Source of the DNA: R-RK-3 sp963834945
GTDB taxonomy: Bacteria; Pseudomonadota; Alphaproteobacteria; Rhizobiales; Rhodomicrobiaceae
DNA length: 64,000 nucleotides
NCBI GenBank assembly: GCA_963834945.1
Contig: CAWIDT010000009.1
Span: 434,001-498,000, forward strand
Direction: 5' to 3'
A program made the position numbers and the translations under genes. Of the stretch, positions 25,384 through 34,298 are shown piece after piece. The notes beneath the pieces are model-generated. The model saw only the letters and a program-made list of their open reading frames with translations, was not told the origin of the DNA and searched no databases. Numbering within the stretch: the first letter of the stretch is position 1; every line of letters begins with the position of its first letter.

Positions 25384-26457
25384 ATGCGCGTGGACAGGTT
25401 CGACTTCGAGCTGCCGGAAGACCGGATCGCGCTGCGGCCCGCCGTCCCGCGCGAGGCGGCGCGCCTGCTTGCCGTCCGGCCTGCCGCGCAGCCGGAATGC
25501 ACCGACCACCGCGTCGCCGATCTGCCCGCGCTGCTGCGTGCCGGCGACGTCCTCGTCTTCAACGATACGCGCGTGCTGCCGGCGCAACTTGACGGCGCGC
25601 GGCAGGGCCGGGACGGCGGCGCGGCCCGGATCGGCGTTACGCTGCACAAACGGCTTTCCGCCCTGGAATGGCGGGCTTTCGCGCGCCCGGCCCGCAAGCT
25701 TGCGACAGGCGACCGCCTGATATTCGGCGCGGGTTTCGCGGCCACCGTGCGCGACAAGGGCGAAGGCGGCGAAATTGGCCTGGCGTTCGAGACCGGCGGC
25801 AAGCCGTTCGAGGATTGCCTCGCCGAATATGGCCGGATGCCCCTGCCGCCCTATATCGCCTCGCGCCGAGCCGCAGACAGCCGCGACGCGGAGGATTACC
25901 AGACCCTCTTCGCCGCCGAGCCGGGCGCCGTCGCCGCGCCGACAGCCGGGCTGCATTTCACCCAGGGGCTGATGGATGCGTTCGGCGCGGCCGGCGTCGG
26001 GGCCGTGTTCCTGACATTGCATGTCGGGGCGGGAACCTTCCTGCCGGTGAAGGCCGAGGACATCGCCGATCACCGGATGCACGCCGAATGGGGCGCGATC
26101 TCCGCTGGGGCCGCCGACCGGCTCAACCAGGCCCGCGTGCGTGGCGGCCGCATCGTCGCTGTCGGCACCACATCGCTGCGGCTGCTTGAAAGCGCCACCG
26201 GCGATGACGGCCTGATCCGCCCGTTCAGCGGCGACACCGCGATCTTCATCACCCCCGGTTACCGCTTCAGGTCGGTGGACCTGCTGATCACCAATTTCCA
26301 TTTGCCCCGATCCACCCTATTCATGCTGGTCTCGGCTTTTTCGGGATTGGACACCATGCAGCGCGCTTACCGCCACGCCATCGAAACGGGCTACCGCTTC
26401 TATTCCTATGGCGACGCGTGCCTGCTGGCGCCATGGCCGGATGCGGCACGCGCATGA
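25384..26457 (+). CDS. queA: S-adenosylmethionine:tRNA ribosyltransferase-isomerase
   Basis: A 357-residue enzyme that moves the ribosyl part of S-adenosylmethionine onto preQ1 in tRNA to make epoxyqueuosine. Family marks include RVDRFDFELPEDRIALRP at the start, VFNDTRVLPAQL, TAGLHFTQ, LHVGAGTFLPVK and FHLPRSTLFMLVSAF. Its stop overlaps the tgt start by four bases (ATGA), coupling two steps of the queuosine pathway. Confidence 0.97.
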   Translation: MRVDRFDFELPEDRIALRPAVPREAARLLAVRPAAQPECTDHRVADLPALLRAGDVLVFNDTRVLPAQLDGARQGRDGGAARIGVTLHKRLSALEWRAFARPARKLATGDRLIFGAGFAATVRDKGEGGEIGLAFETGGKPFEDCLAEYGRMPLPPYIASRRAADSRDAEDYQTLFAAEPGAVAAPTAGLHFTQGLMDAFGAAGVGAVFLTLHVGAGTFLPVKAEDIADHRMHAEWGAISAGAADRLNQARVRGGRIVAVGTTSLRLLESATGDDGLIRPFSGDTAIFITPGYRFRSVDLLITNFHLPRSTLFMLVSAFSGLDTMQRAYRHAIETGYRFYSYGDACLLAPWPDAARA

Positions 26458-27608
26458 CGGCGCCGTTCGCGTTCACGCTCAGGGCCGAGGATGGCGGCGC
26501 GCGGCTCGGGGAGATCGCGACGTCGCGCGGCAGCATTCACACGCCGGCTTTCATGCCCGTCGGGACGGCGGCGACCGTCAAGGCAATGTTCACCGACAGC
26601 GTCAGGGCGACCGGGGCCGAGATCATCCTCGGCAATACCTATCATCTGATGCTGCGGCCGGGAGCGGAGCGCGTCGCGCGGCTGGGCGGCCTGCACCGGT
26701 TCATGAACTGGCCCGGTCCGATCCTCACCGACAGCGGCGGCTTCCAGGTGATGTCGCTGACGAAGCTTCGGAAGATGTCCGAGGACGGCGTCACCTTCCA
26801 GTCGCATATTGACGGCTCCAGCCACCATTTGACGCCGGAGCGCTCGATCGAAATCCAGACGCTGCTGGGTGCCGACATCCAGATGCAGTTCGACGAATGC
26901 ACGCCGTTCCCCGCCACCTTCGAAGACGCGCGCACCTCGATGGAGCTGTCGCTGCGCTGGGCGGAACGGTCGCGCGCCGCATTCGACCGGATGGCCGGCG
27001 CGCATCAGGCGCTGTTCGGCATCGTGCAGGGCAGCACCTACGCGGAGTTGCGCGCCCGCTCGGCCCAAGCGCTGACGGCGATGGACTTTCCCGGCTATGC
27101 GATCGGCGGGCTCGCGGTGGGCGAAGGCCAGGCCGCGATGCTGACGACCCTTGCCGCAACGACGCCTCTGCTGCCCGCCGGCAAACCGCGCTATCTGATG
27201 GGCGTCGGCACGCCGGCCGACATCGTCGCAGCCGTGGCGCTCGGCATCGACATGTTCGACTGCGTCATGCCCACCCGCTCCGGCCGGCATGGCCAGGCCT
27301 TCACCTGGGAGGGGAGGCTCAATTTGCGCAATGCCGCCTTTGCCGAGGATCCGCGTCCGCTGGACGCCGGGAGCGCCTGTCCTGCCGCACGCGACTATTC
27401 GCGCGCCTATCTGCACCATTTGTTCAAGTCGGGCGAAATTCTCGGCGCCATGCTGCTGAGCTGGGCGAACATCCATTTCTATCAGTCGCTGATGGCCGAG
27501 GTGCGGCAGGCGATTGCGGAGCAGCGCTTCGCGGCGTTCTCGGCCCGGATTGCCGCCGCCTATCCCCCTTCCGCCGGGCCCGGCGAAACCCCGGCCGCAG
27601 GAAATTAA
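26454..27608 (+). CDS. tgt: Queuine tRNA-ribosyltransferase with altered zinc site
   Basis: A 384-residue TGT that swaps guanine 34 of certain tRNAs for preQ1. I start at the ATG at 26454 overlapping the queA stop. The general base Asp in LTDSGGFQVMSL and the nucleophile Asp in DMFDCVMPTRSGRHGQAF are kept. The structural zinc site is not: where bacterial TGT has C-x-C-x2-C, this protein has Ser307-Ala-Cys309-Pro-Ala-Ala312, so two of three cysteines are lost, while the histidine in YLHHLF remains. Either zinc binding is gone or the sequence is wrong at two codons. Confidence 0.95.
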   Translation: MTAPFAFTLRAEDGGARLGEIATSRGSIHTPAFMPVGTAATVKAMFTDSVRATGAEIILGNTYHLMLRPGAERVARLGGLHRFMNWPGPILTDSGGFQVMSLTKLRKMSEDGVTFQSHIDGSSHHLTPERSIEIQTLLGADIQMQFDECTPFPATFEDARTSMELSLRWAERSRAAFDRMAGAHQALFGIVQGSTYAELRARSAQALTAMDFPGYAIGGLAVGEGQAAMLTTLAATTPLLPAGKPRYLMGVGTPADIVAAVALGIDMFDCVMPTRSGRHGQAFTWEGRLNLRNAAFAEDPRPLDAGSACPAARDYSRAYLHHLFKSGEILGAMLLSWANIHFYQSLMAEVRQAIAEQRFAAFSARIAAAYPPSAGPGETPAAGN

Positions 27609-27722
27609 ATCTTTACGCTTAAGGGTTAACGCTGTCGCAGGTCTCATGCTATGCAAAGTAAGTAACCGATCGCGTCCGGTTGGGCGTGTGCAGGCTCGAT
27701 GACCCTTGGGGAGGATCTCGAA

Positions 27723-30317
27723 ATGCGCTTAGCGGCTTTTGTATTGTTTTGTCTGCTGCCGACGCTGGCCAGCGCCAATGGTTTGAAGACCCACGGCGCC
27801 GCGACCGGGGACCAGCCGATGACCGCCAATGTCAGCCAGACCGGCGCGCCGACCGCCGGCGATGCGCTGCAATGCGACCGGTCGGTGGTGATCGAGAATC
27901 CGGAGACCGCCAAGGCCATCAGCGAAAAGGCCGAGAGCGACGCCGATCAATATGCCGGCCGTCTGGCGGACCTGCCAGCCGCCGCGCAGGCCAGTGTCGC
28001 GACGCTTGCGGGCGCGCATGCGCTGGACCCGTCGCTTCTGAGCCGCGCCTATTTCACCAGCGTTTGCGAACGCCTGGCCGGTAAGGGCGGCTCGCCCGGC
28101 GACTTGAAGCTGGCGCTGCAAAATCTGGCGCAGGCGCTTGGCGTCACCTATCTGAGCGGGGCTCCGGCCGAAACGGCCGCCAAGCAGGAAACCGCCAAGG
28201 CGGCCGCCGAGGAGCCTGCCGCGCCGCCGGCAGCCGCGCCGGGCACGGAATCGGGTCTCGAAATTCCGAAGATGGCGACCGACACGCCGCAAGCGCAAAA
28301 CGGCAGCCAGACCCCAGCCGATACCTCCGCTGAGACCGCGGCGCCGGTTGCTTCTCCCGTGCCATCGGCGACGGCTCCCGCCACGCCGCAGCCGCCATCG
28401 GTCGGGGAGACGCCCGCGCCCGCACCGGCTGAAGCCGCCTCGACGCCGCCACCTCCTGCCACCGAGCCTGCACCGGCGCAAACGGCCGAGACGCAAAACG
28501 CTCCGTCGCCCGAGGCGGCGCCCGCCGCGAGCGGGTCGTCCGTCATGGCGGCCGCGCCGCCCATCGAGCTGCCGCAAGCCCCGCCGCCCGATCTGACCGC
28601 GCCTCAGCCCGCTGCGGCTGCACCGGCATCCGAGACGCCCGCTGCTTCGCCGCCTGCGCAAATCGCGGAAACGCCTGCTGCGGCCGCGCCTGAGGCGCCT
28701 GCTGCTCCCGCGCCCCAGGTCGCGGAAACGCCGGCGGCATCAGCGACCGCACCTGCGGCATCGGAAACGCCTCCATCGCCGCAGACCGCCGAGGCACCTG
28801 CCGCGCCGGTGCCAGCGGCATCCGAGGCGCCTGCCACGTCTCCTTCGCCGCCCGCCCAGGTCGCGGAGACGCCGGCCGCTCCGGCGCCAGCGGCCACACC
28901 TGCGGCACCCGAAACGCCCCCTTCGCCGCAAGTCGCGGAAGGCCCTGCCGCATCCGAGCCTGCGCCTGCGGCCACCGACACGGCGGCACCGCCTGCCCAG
29001 GTCGCGGAAACGCCCCTCGCACCCGAGACGCCACCGGCATCTGCGGCAGCGCCCGAGGCGCCCGCCGCGACTGCATCGCCGCAGGTCGCGGAAACGCCTG
29101 CCGCGCCCGAGACGCCACCGGCATCCGCGGCAGCACCAGAAACGCCTGCTGCGCCTCCATCGCCGCAGATCGCCGAAACGCCTGCCGCATCCGAGACGCC
29201 ACCGGCATCACCGGCAGCGCCTGAGGCACCGGCTGCCGCTCCTTCACCGCCCGCGCAAGTGGCCGAAACGCCCCCATCGCCTGAAACGGAGCCGTCACCG
29301 GCAGCACCTCCACCGCCCGCTCAGATGGCGGAAACGCCGGCCCAACCCGAGGCGGCGCCGCCACCGGCCGCCGCCCCTGAACCCGCCTCCGCGGGCGGGG
29401 GCGCTGCAAAACACGCAGGCTCGGCAGGTGCCGTGGATCGTTTGGGCGAGGCGGAATGCCGTGCGCTCGGCGTTCTGGACAATTGCCCCGATCTCAATGC
29501 GGTTCTGGACCGGCTGATGGAACGGCCGCTGGAGTACAATCACCCCGATACGATGCTGCTCGGCCGCAAGACCGAAATCACCCTCGTGCTTCGCACCGAT
29601 TGGGAGGGCAAGGATATGCCCGCCGATGTCTCGGAGGAGCTGAAGGGGCTGCCCGGCGAGGTCAAGCAGGGCCTGACCAAGATCACCCGGGTCATGTCCG
29701 CCGAATTGACGGGACGGGACTTCGACATCAGCCCCTCGAACCGCCAGGAGCGTACGGTGGTTCCGCCGCAGCCGGTGAGTTGGACGTGGCAGGTGTCGCC
29801 ATCGGATACGGGCGACCAGAAGCCGCTGAAGCTGCGTCTCTACGCGCATTTGCAAAGCGGCACCGGCACGATGCCGCCGATCCTGATCAAGACGCTGGAC
29901 GCCAATATCAATGTCGACGTCACCACCTGGGACTGGGTGGTCAATCAGGCGCGCACGCTGGAGCCGATCTACGCCATCGCGGCGGCACTGCTCGGCCTCA
30001 TCACCGCGATGCTGACATATTTCTTCACCCGCAGGCGTGAGACGGCGGCCCAAAATGGCTACAGGGAAGCGCCCGGCCCGCGCGACAGCGGTCCGGTGAT
30101 CGGCGATCTTGGCCAGAGCGCAGCCGAACGGCGCCCGAACGCGCCTCCTCCAGCCTCGCCTCCGCCTCCGGCTCCGGCCGCGCCGCCCAGGACCGAGACG
30201 CCGTCCAGCGAGCCAGCGCCACCTCCGGCCAAGGCCACGCCGCCCGTGCCGCCCAGCTCGGGGCATAGCGGTCCGCCTTTTGGCTCGACGGGCGGGGATG
30301 ACGACGGTTCGGAGTAA
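27723..30317 (+). CDS. Large Pro/Ala-rich membrane-anchored protein, function unknown
   Basis: About 864 residues from the ATG at 27723, chosen for GGGGAGG upstream and a clear signal peptide (cleavage at LASA-N, residue 18). Residues 30-150 form a helical domain with two cysteines (LQCDRS, SVCERL). Residues 155-560 are almost only Pro, Ala, Glu, Ser and Thr, with about ten copies of a Q(V/I/M/T)AE(T/A/G)P motif. A folded domain follows (about 563-735, ECRALGVLDNCPDL ... EITLVLRTDWEGKDMP ... VVPPQPVSWTWQVSP), then one membrane helix (about 747-768) and a cytoplasmic Pro-rich tail. The layout suggests a periplasm-spanning or wall-crossing tether. I do not recognise the folded domain. Confidence 0.75.
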   Translation: MRLAAFVLFCLLPTLASANGLKTHGAATGDQPMTANVSQTGAPTAGDALQCDRSVVIENPETAKAISEKAESDADQYAGRLADLPAAAQASVATLAGAHALDPSLLSRAYFTSVCERLAGKGGSPGDLKLALQNLAQALGVTYLSGAPAETAAKQETAKAAAEEPAAPPAAAPGTESGLEIPKMATDTPQAQNGSQTPADTSAETAAPVASPVPSATAPATPQPPSVGETPAPAPAEAASTPPPPATEPAPAQTAETQNAPSPEAAPAASGSSVMAAAPPIELPQAPPPDLTAPQPAAAAPASETPAASPPAQIAETPAAAAPEAPAAPAPQVAETPAASATAPAASETPPSPQTAEAPAAPVPAASEAPATSPSPPAQVAETPAAPAPAATPAAPETPPSPQVAEGPAASEPAPAATDTAAPPAQVAETPLAPETPPASAAAPEAPAATASPQVAETPAAPETPPASAAAPETPAAPPSPQIAETPAASETPPASPAAPEAPAAAPSPPAQVAETPPSPETEPSPAAPPPPAQMAETPAQPEAAPPPAAAPEPASAGGGAAKHAGSAGAVDRLGEAECRALGVLDNCPDLNAVLDRLMERPLEYNHPDTMLLGRKTEITLVLRTDWEGKDMPADVSEELKGLPGEVKQGLTKITRVMSAELTGRDFDISPSNRQERTVVPPQPVSWTWQVSPSDTGDQKPLKLRLYAHLQSGTGTMPPILIKTLDANINVDVTTWDWVVNQARTLEPIYAIAAALLGLITAMLTYFFTRRRETAAQNGYREAPGPRDSGPVIGDLGQSAAERRPNAPPPASPPPPAPAAPPRTETPSSEPAPPPAKATPPVPPSSGHSGPPFGSTGGDDDGSE

Positions 30318-30337
30318 GACGTTTCGGCGTGATGCGC

Positions 30338-30937
30338 CTACGGGGCATGCCCTCGATCGTGGCCGTTCGGGGTGTAGCCGCGCAGCTCCCTATATTGGGC
30401 GATCTGCGTTGGCGTGAGCAGCTTCGCCATCGCGAGGTGATACCGCAGATGCGCGCCACGCAGCGCGCCCTGCGCGGCGCCGATCCGCGCCGTTGCATCA
30501 TCCAGCAACGGCTGCGTCACGCGCTTGTCGGCGAACAGGTGATCGAGCGTGAGCTCATCCGCGATGATCCGCTCGCCGAATGGGATGGTCTCGGCCTTCA
30601 TCGCCTCGAACAAGGCCTTGGTCCGGCTCCGCTGCTCCGGTGTAAGGTGGAGGGCGTCGGCGAGTTCGAGCACATGGGACGGCCCCGGATAGCCGTTGAG
30701 TTCGGCGGCGAGCGCAAGCCCCATGCCCCGACCGGCTTTGAACTCCGCGATCTGCTGCTCCGAGAGCGCTTTCACCGCGCGCCGCTCCATGCCTGCATAG
30801 GGCGATGCGGCCGCCGCCGGCGGCGCATCTGCGGAATGATCCGGCATCGCCGCACCGTGCTGGTGTTGCGCCGCCGTCGCGAAGCCGGATAGAAGCAAAA
30901 GCGCAACGCCGAGCGCGGCCTGACCGGCAGCCTTCAT
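30338..30937 (-). CDS. Periplasmic Spy/LTXXQ-like protein
   Basis: A 199-residue exported helical protein. GGAGGAGGA precedes the ATG at 30937 and a signal peptide ends near ATAA-Q. After a His-rich N-terminal patch (QHQHGAAMPDHSADA), the body carries two LTPxQ-type motifs (LHLTPEQRSRTKALF and LLTPTQIAQYRELRG), the mark of the Spy/CpxP family, which serve as periplasmic chaperones or metal-stress sensors. The IS66 element begins 25 bases upstream of the start codon and has probably cut the gene from its own promoter. Confidence 0.85.
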   Translation of the reverse strand: MKAAGQAALGVALLLLSGFATAAQHQHGAAMPDHSADAPPAAAASPYAGMERRAVKALSEQQIAEFKAGRGMGLALAAELNGYPGPSHVLELADALHLTPEQRSRTKALFEAMKAETIPFGERIIADELTLDHLFADKRVTQPLLDDATARIGAAQGALRGAHLRYHLAMAKLLTPTQIAQYRELRGYTPNGHDRGHAP

Positions 30938-31022
30938 GATTATCCTCCTCCTTGGATCAATCGTAAGCGGGTCTCCGCCCCCACATTTCGTCCGGGCTCG
31001 GGTGATGGCGTAATGCCAGCCC

Positions 31023-31586
31023 ATGAGCGATCATTTTGACCATAAGCTTAAGCGTAAGCTTGCAAGCGACAGCGATGAGACCGGCCACCGCGTCTCAAAC
31101 GTGCGTCGGATCGAGCTGATCACGGGCGCCGGGCGGCGCCGCCGATGGTCGCGTGACGACAAGGCCCGCATCGTGGAGGAGAGCCTGAAGCCGGGCGCGA
31201 CCGTGTCGGATGTGGCTCGGCGCAACGGGCTGAGCCCCCAGCAACTCTTCGCATGGCGTCGAGCGGCCCATGCGTTGTTCAATGAAGGCGCCGACAAGGA
31301 TCACGTCGGACATTTTCCGGCCCCGCAGCATCGGAGGACGGGTCGGCAAACGCGGCTGTGCGGCAGCGGTGATGAGATACCAGCGTTCGCGCCGGTGGTG
31401 ATCGCGGCTCGTCGGGGCCGGCCCCCGAGCGCAAGCAAGGCGCCCGCGCCCTGTTCACCGCAACCGCCACTGGCCGGTTCAGGCACAGTCGAGATCGCGA
31501 TCGGCGACGCGGTCGTGCGCATCCTCGGCCAGGTGGAGACTTCGGTGCTCGTCGCCGTGCTGCGTGCCGTGCGGAGGGCGTCATGA
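31023..31586 (+). CDS. tnpA: IS66 accessory protein TnpA
   Basis: A 187-residue DNA-binding protein. Residues 28-85 hold the IS66 TnpA helix-turn-helix (RRRRWSRDDKARIVEESLKPGATVSDVARRNGLSPQQLFAWRR, split here in meaning: WSRDDKARIV then SDVARRNGLSPQQLF). The C-terminal IEIAIGDAVVRI-like segment (VEIAIGDAVVRILG) is also typical. The middle (about 88-130) is unlike relatives and may hide compensating indels. Its stop overlaps the natural tnpB start (ATGA). Confidence 0.88.
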   Translation: MSDHFDHKLKRKLASDSDETGHRVSNVRRIELITGAGRRRRWSRDDKARIVEESLKPGATVSDVARRNGLSPQQLFAWRRAAHALFNEGADKDHVGHFPAPQHRRTGRQTRLCGSGDEIPAFAPVVIAARRGRPPSASKAPAPCSPQPPLAGSGTVEIAIGDAVVRILGQVETSVLVAVLRAVRRAS

Positions 31587-31615
31587 TCACGGCGGGGGCG
31601 GAGATTTAGGTTCTC

Positions 31616-31936
31616 GTGGCGACGCGCCCCGTGGACTTCCGGAAGCAGGCCGACGGCCTCGCCGCGATTGTGCAGGAGGCGCTTGGCGCCAATCCATTCT
31701 GCGGCGCGGTCTATGTGTTCCGTTCCAAGAGGATGGATCGCGTGAAGCTGCTGTGGTGGGACGGGACCGGCATCTGCCTGATGACGAAGCGGCTGGAGAA
31801 TGGCCAGTTCCGCTGGCCTCCCATCCAGGACGGGATGCTGAAGCTGTCGGCCGCGCAGCTATCCGCGCTGCTCGAAGGCGTCGCGTGGATGCAGGCAGAG
31901 CGCCGCGACGTCGTCCGTCCGAGTGCTGTGCAATGA
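31616..31936 (+). CDS. tnpB: IS66 accessory protein TnpB, N-terminus interrupted
   Basis: The protein ATRPVDFRKQADGLAAIVQ...VYVFRSKRMDRVKLLWWDGTGICLMTKRLE is a standard TnpB of about 115 residues. The natural start is the ATG at 31583, overlapping tnpA, but TAG at 31607-31609 stops that frame after eight codons. The first start after it is the GTG at 31616, which would still give 106 residues and all conserved parts. The usual residue at the TAG position is a basic one, so this may be a point mutation. Confidence 0.85.
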   Translation: MATRPVDFRKQADGLAAIVQEALGANPFCGAVYVFRSKRMDRVKLLWWDGTGICLMTKRLENGQFRWPPIQDGMLKLSAAQLSALLEGVAWMQAERRDVVRPSAVQ

Positions 31937-32046
31937 TCGCGCGGCATGACGACTCACCCACAAGGTCGATGATGCGCGCAGCGCCAGAATCAGCAACGCT
32001 CTGGCTCTTTCTCGGCAAAACAGCCGCCCCAAAGCCAGCGCGAACC

Positions 32047-33660
32047 ATGATGGATGTGAGCGAAACGCTGCCCGAAAATATCAATGCTCTGCGGGCATTG
32101 ATCCTGGCCGAGCGCGCAGCCCATGCCACTATCGTTGCAGAGCGCAATGCCATCAGCACCGAGCGCGACAAGCTCGCGGCTCGCAACGAGCGGCTGGTGG
32201 CGATCATCAAGGAGATCCGCCGCGCGCATTTCGGCCGCAAATCCGAGCGCATCACTGACGACCAGCTGGCGCTGGCGCTTGACGAGCTCGAGACCTCGCT
32301 CGCCAAGACCGAGGCAGAGGAGGAGAAGGCCGATCCCGCGCTCAAAACCGAGCGCACGCGAAAGCGCCGTGCCAGCCGCAACGAGAACTTCTCGATCATC
32401 TGCCGCATGAAGAGGTGGTGATCGAGCCGGAGAGCAAGGTCTGCCCCTGCTGTGCCGGCGAGCTGCACGTCATCGGCGAGGATACCTCTAAGCGCCTGGA
32501 CAAGGTTCCGGCCAAAGTGCGCGTGATCGTCACGCGGCGCCCGAAATACGCATGCCGAGCCTGCGAGAAGACCGGCGCGGACGATGTCGCCGGCATCATT
32601 CAAGCGCCGGCGCCGGCGCGGCTGATCGAGGGCGGCCTGCCCACCGAAGCCCTTGTGGCCGACGTGGTGGTGAGTAAGCACGCTGATCATTTACCGCTCT
32701 ATCGGCAATCGCAGATCTTGGCGCGTCACGGCGTCAGCATCGAGCGTTCGACGCTGGCGCAATGGGTCGGCGCCGCAGCCGCCGAGCTGCAGCCGCTGCA
32801 TGATCACCTGATCGATCGGCTCAAAGCATCGCCGCGGCTGTTCTGCGATGAGACGCGCTGCCCCGTGCTCGACCCCGGCGCCGGCAAGACCAAGACCGGC
32901 TTCCTGTGGGCCATCGCCCGCGACGATAGGCCGTGGGGCAGTATCGATCCGCCGGCGGTGGCCTATAGCGTACGCTCCAGGCCGCGGCGGCCAGCACGCC
33001 GTGAGGCTGCTCGACGGCTTCAATGGCGTTTTGCAAGTCGACGGCTACTCTGTCTACAAGCAACTGGCAGCGCCGGCACGGCCTGGCGGGCCGGTGACGC
33101 TCGCCTATTGTTGGAGCCACCTACGAAGGCAGTTCTACGAGGTCTATGTCGGCGGCAATGCACCGATCGCGACCCAGGCGCTGGCGCGCATCAAGCCGCT
33201 CTACGACATCGAGGCCGAGATCCGTGGCCTTCCGCCCGGCATCCGGCGCGCAATCCGCCAGGAGCGCTCCAAGCCGGTGATCGAGGCGATGAAACCTTGG
33301 TTCGAGGCGAGCCTTGCCAAGGTGTCGAAGGGCAGCAAGCTCGCCAAGGCGCTCCGCTACGGCCTCAACCACTGGGACGGCCTTTGCCGCCTCCTGGACG
33401 ACGGCCGCATCGAGATCGATTCCAACACCGTCGAGCGTTCGATCCGCGGTCTGGCTCTCACGAGAAAGAATGCATTGTTCGCCGGCCACGACCGCGGCGC
33501 CGTCGGCTGGGCGATGATCGCGTCGCTCCTTGAGACCTGCAAACTGAACCGGGTCGATCCATTGGCCTGGACCACCGACGTGCTGACCAAGCTCGTCAAC
33601 CGATGGCCGGCTTCCCGCATCGACGAACTGATGCCCTGGGCTTACGCAAAACCAGCCTGA
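32047..33660 (+). pseudogene. tnpC: IS66 transposase TnpC, two frameshifts
   Basis: Three successive frames together give a complete IS66 transposase of about 535 residues: coiled-coil N-terminus (MMDVSETLPENINALRALI ... RAHFGRKSERI), zinc-finger-like C-x2-C...C-x2-C (VCPCCAGELH, YACRACEK), and the DDE core with D in FCDETRCPV, D in LQVDGYSVY and E in NTVERSIRGLAL. Frame is lost near 32390 and again near 32953, where removing one A from GCCTATAGCGTAC would restore AYAYAPGRGGQHAV. As read it cannot make an active enzyme. Confidence 0.88.
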
Positions 33661-33731
33661 GCCGGAATCAAGGTGGGGTGGCTGGCCCGCTTACGATCAA
33701 TCAGTCTTGCCACGGACGCGCGGTGCTGAAC

Positions 33732-34298
33732 ATGATCGCAATCATGTCAGAGCTTTTGGCGCATGAATTGTCGAAACTGGTCGAGCGGCAGCAGGCGCTT
33801 GCCGCCGGCGACGTGCTGTTTCGCCCAGGCGATCCGATCCTGTCGCTGTTCCTGGTGGTCTCGGGAGCGCTGGTACTCAGCCGGTCCTTGCCGCATGGCG
33901 CCGATCTTGTGCTGCAACGCGCCGGCCCTGGCGCTGTCCTTGCCGAGGCTTCGCTGTTCGCCGAAAGCTATCACTGCAATGCGATTGCGGCCCAGCCATC
34001 CGTGCTGCACGTGCTCCGGCGTCGACGGATCGAGAAGGCGCTGGCGTTGGACGCCGTTCTCGCGCGCGCCTGGATGCGCAATCTGGCACAGGAGGTGCAA
34101 CGAAGTCGGGCGGCTGCCGAGATCGTGTCGCTGAAGACTGTCGCCGAGCGCGTCGTCGCCTGGATCGCGCTCAATGATGGCCGATTGCCGCCAAAGGGGC
34201 ATTGGCGCCGCGTCGCGTTTGAAATTGGTGTTACCCCGGAAGCGCTCTACCGGCACCTCGCCCGGCGACGTTCCGAGCTTCAGCCGAACTCAGTCTAG
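33732..34298 (+). CDS. Crp/Fnr-family transcriptional regulator
   Basis: About 188 residues (ATG 33732; ATG 33744 is possible). Residues 10-120 are a cyclic-nucleotide-binding-type beta-roll (LAAGDVLFRPGDPILSLFLVVSGALVL ... AGPGAVLAEASLFAESYHCNAIA), followed by a long helix and a winged helix (TVAERVVAWIALNDG ... RRVAFEIGVTPEALYRHLARR). No FNR-type cysteine cluster is seen. The IS66 right end is 37 bases before the start, so its native promoter has been displaced. It overlaps the next, convergent gene by four bases. Confidence 0.85.
   Translation: MIAIMSELLAHELSKLVERQQALAAGDVLFRPGDPILSLFLVVSGALVLSRSLPHGADLVLQRAGPGAVLAEASLFAESYHCNAIAAQPSVLHVLRRRRIEKALALDAVLARAWMRNLAQEVQRSRAAAEIVSLKTVAERVVAWIALNDGRLPPKGHWRRVAFEIGVTPEALYRHLARRRSELQPNSV

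Larger units (their letters stand above)
30963..33694 (+). mobile_element. IS66-family insertion sequence
   Basis: A 2732-base element with terminal inverted repeats starting GTAAGCGGG on both ends and a perfect eight-base target duplication GATCAATC (30955-30962 and 33695-33702), as IS66 elements make. It carries tnpA, tnpB and tnpC in the usual order. As read, tnpB has an early TAG and tnpC has two frameshifts, so it looks inactive or mis-sequenced. The intact target duplication suggests a fairly recent insertion. It sits between a leftward Spy-like gene and a rightward Crp/Fnr gene, in what was their shared promoter region. Confidence 0.93.

Noticed and set aside
28348..29409. Several Arg/Pro-rich frames inside the Pro/Ala-rich gene
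   Set aside because: They arise from the repetitive GC-rich codons of the stalk.
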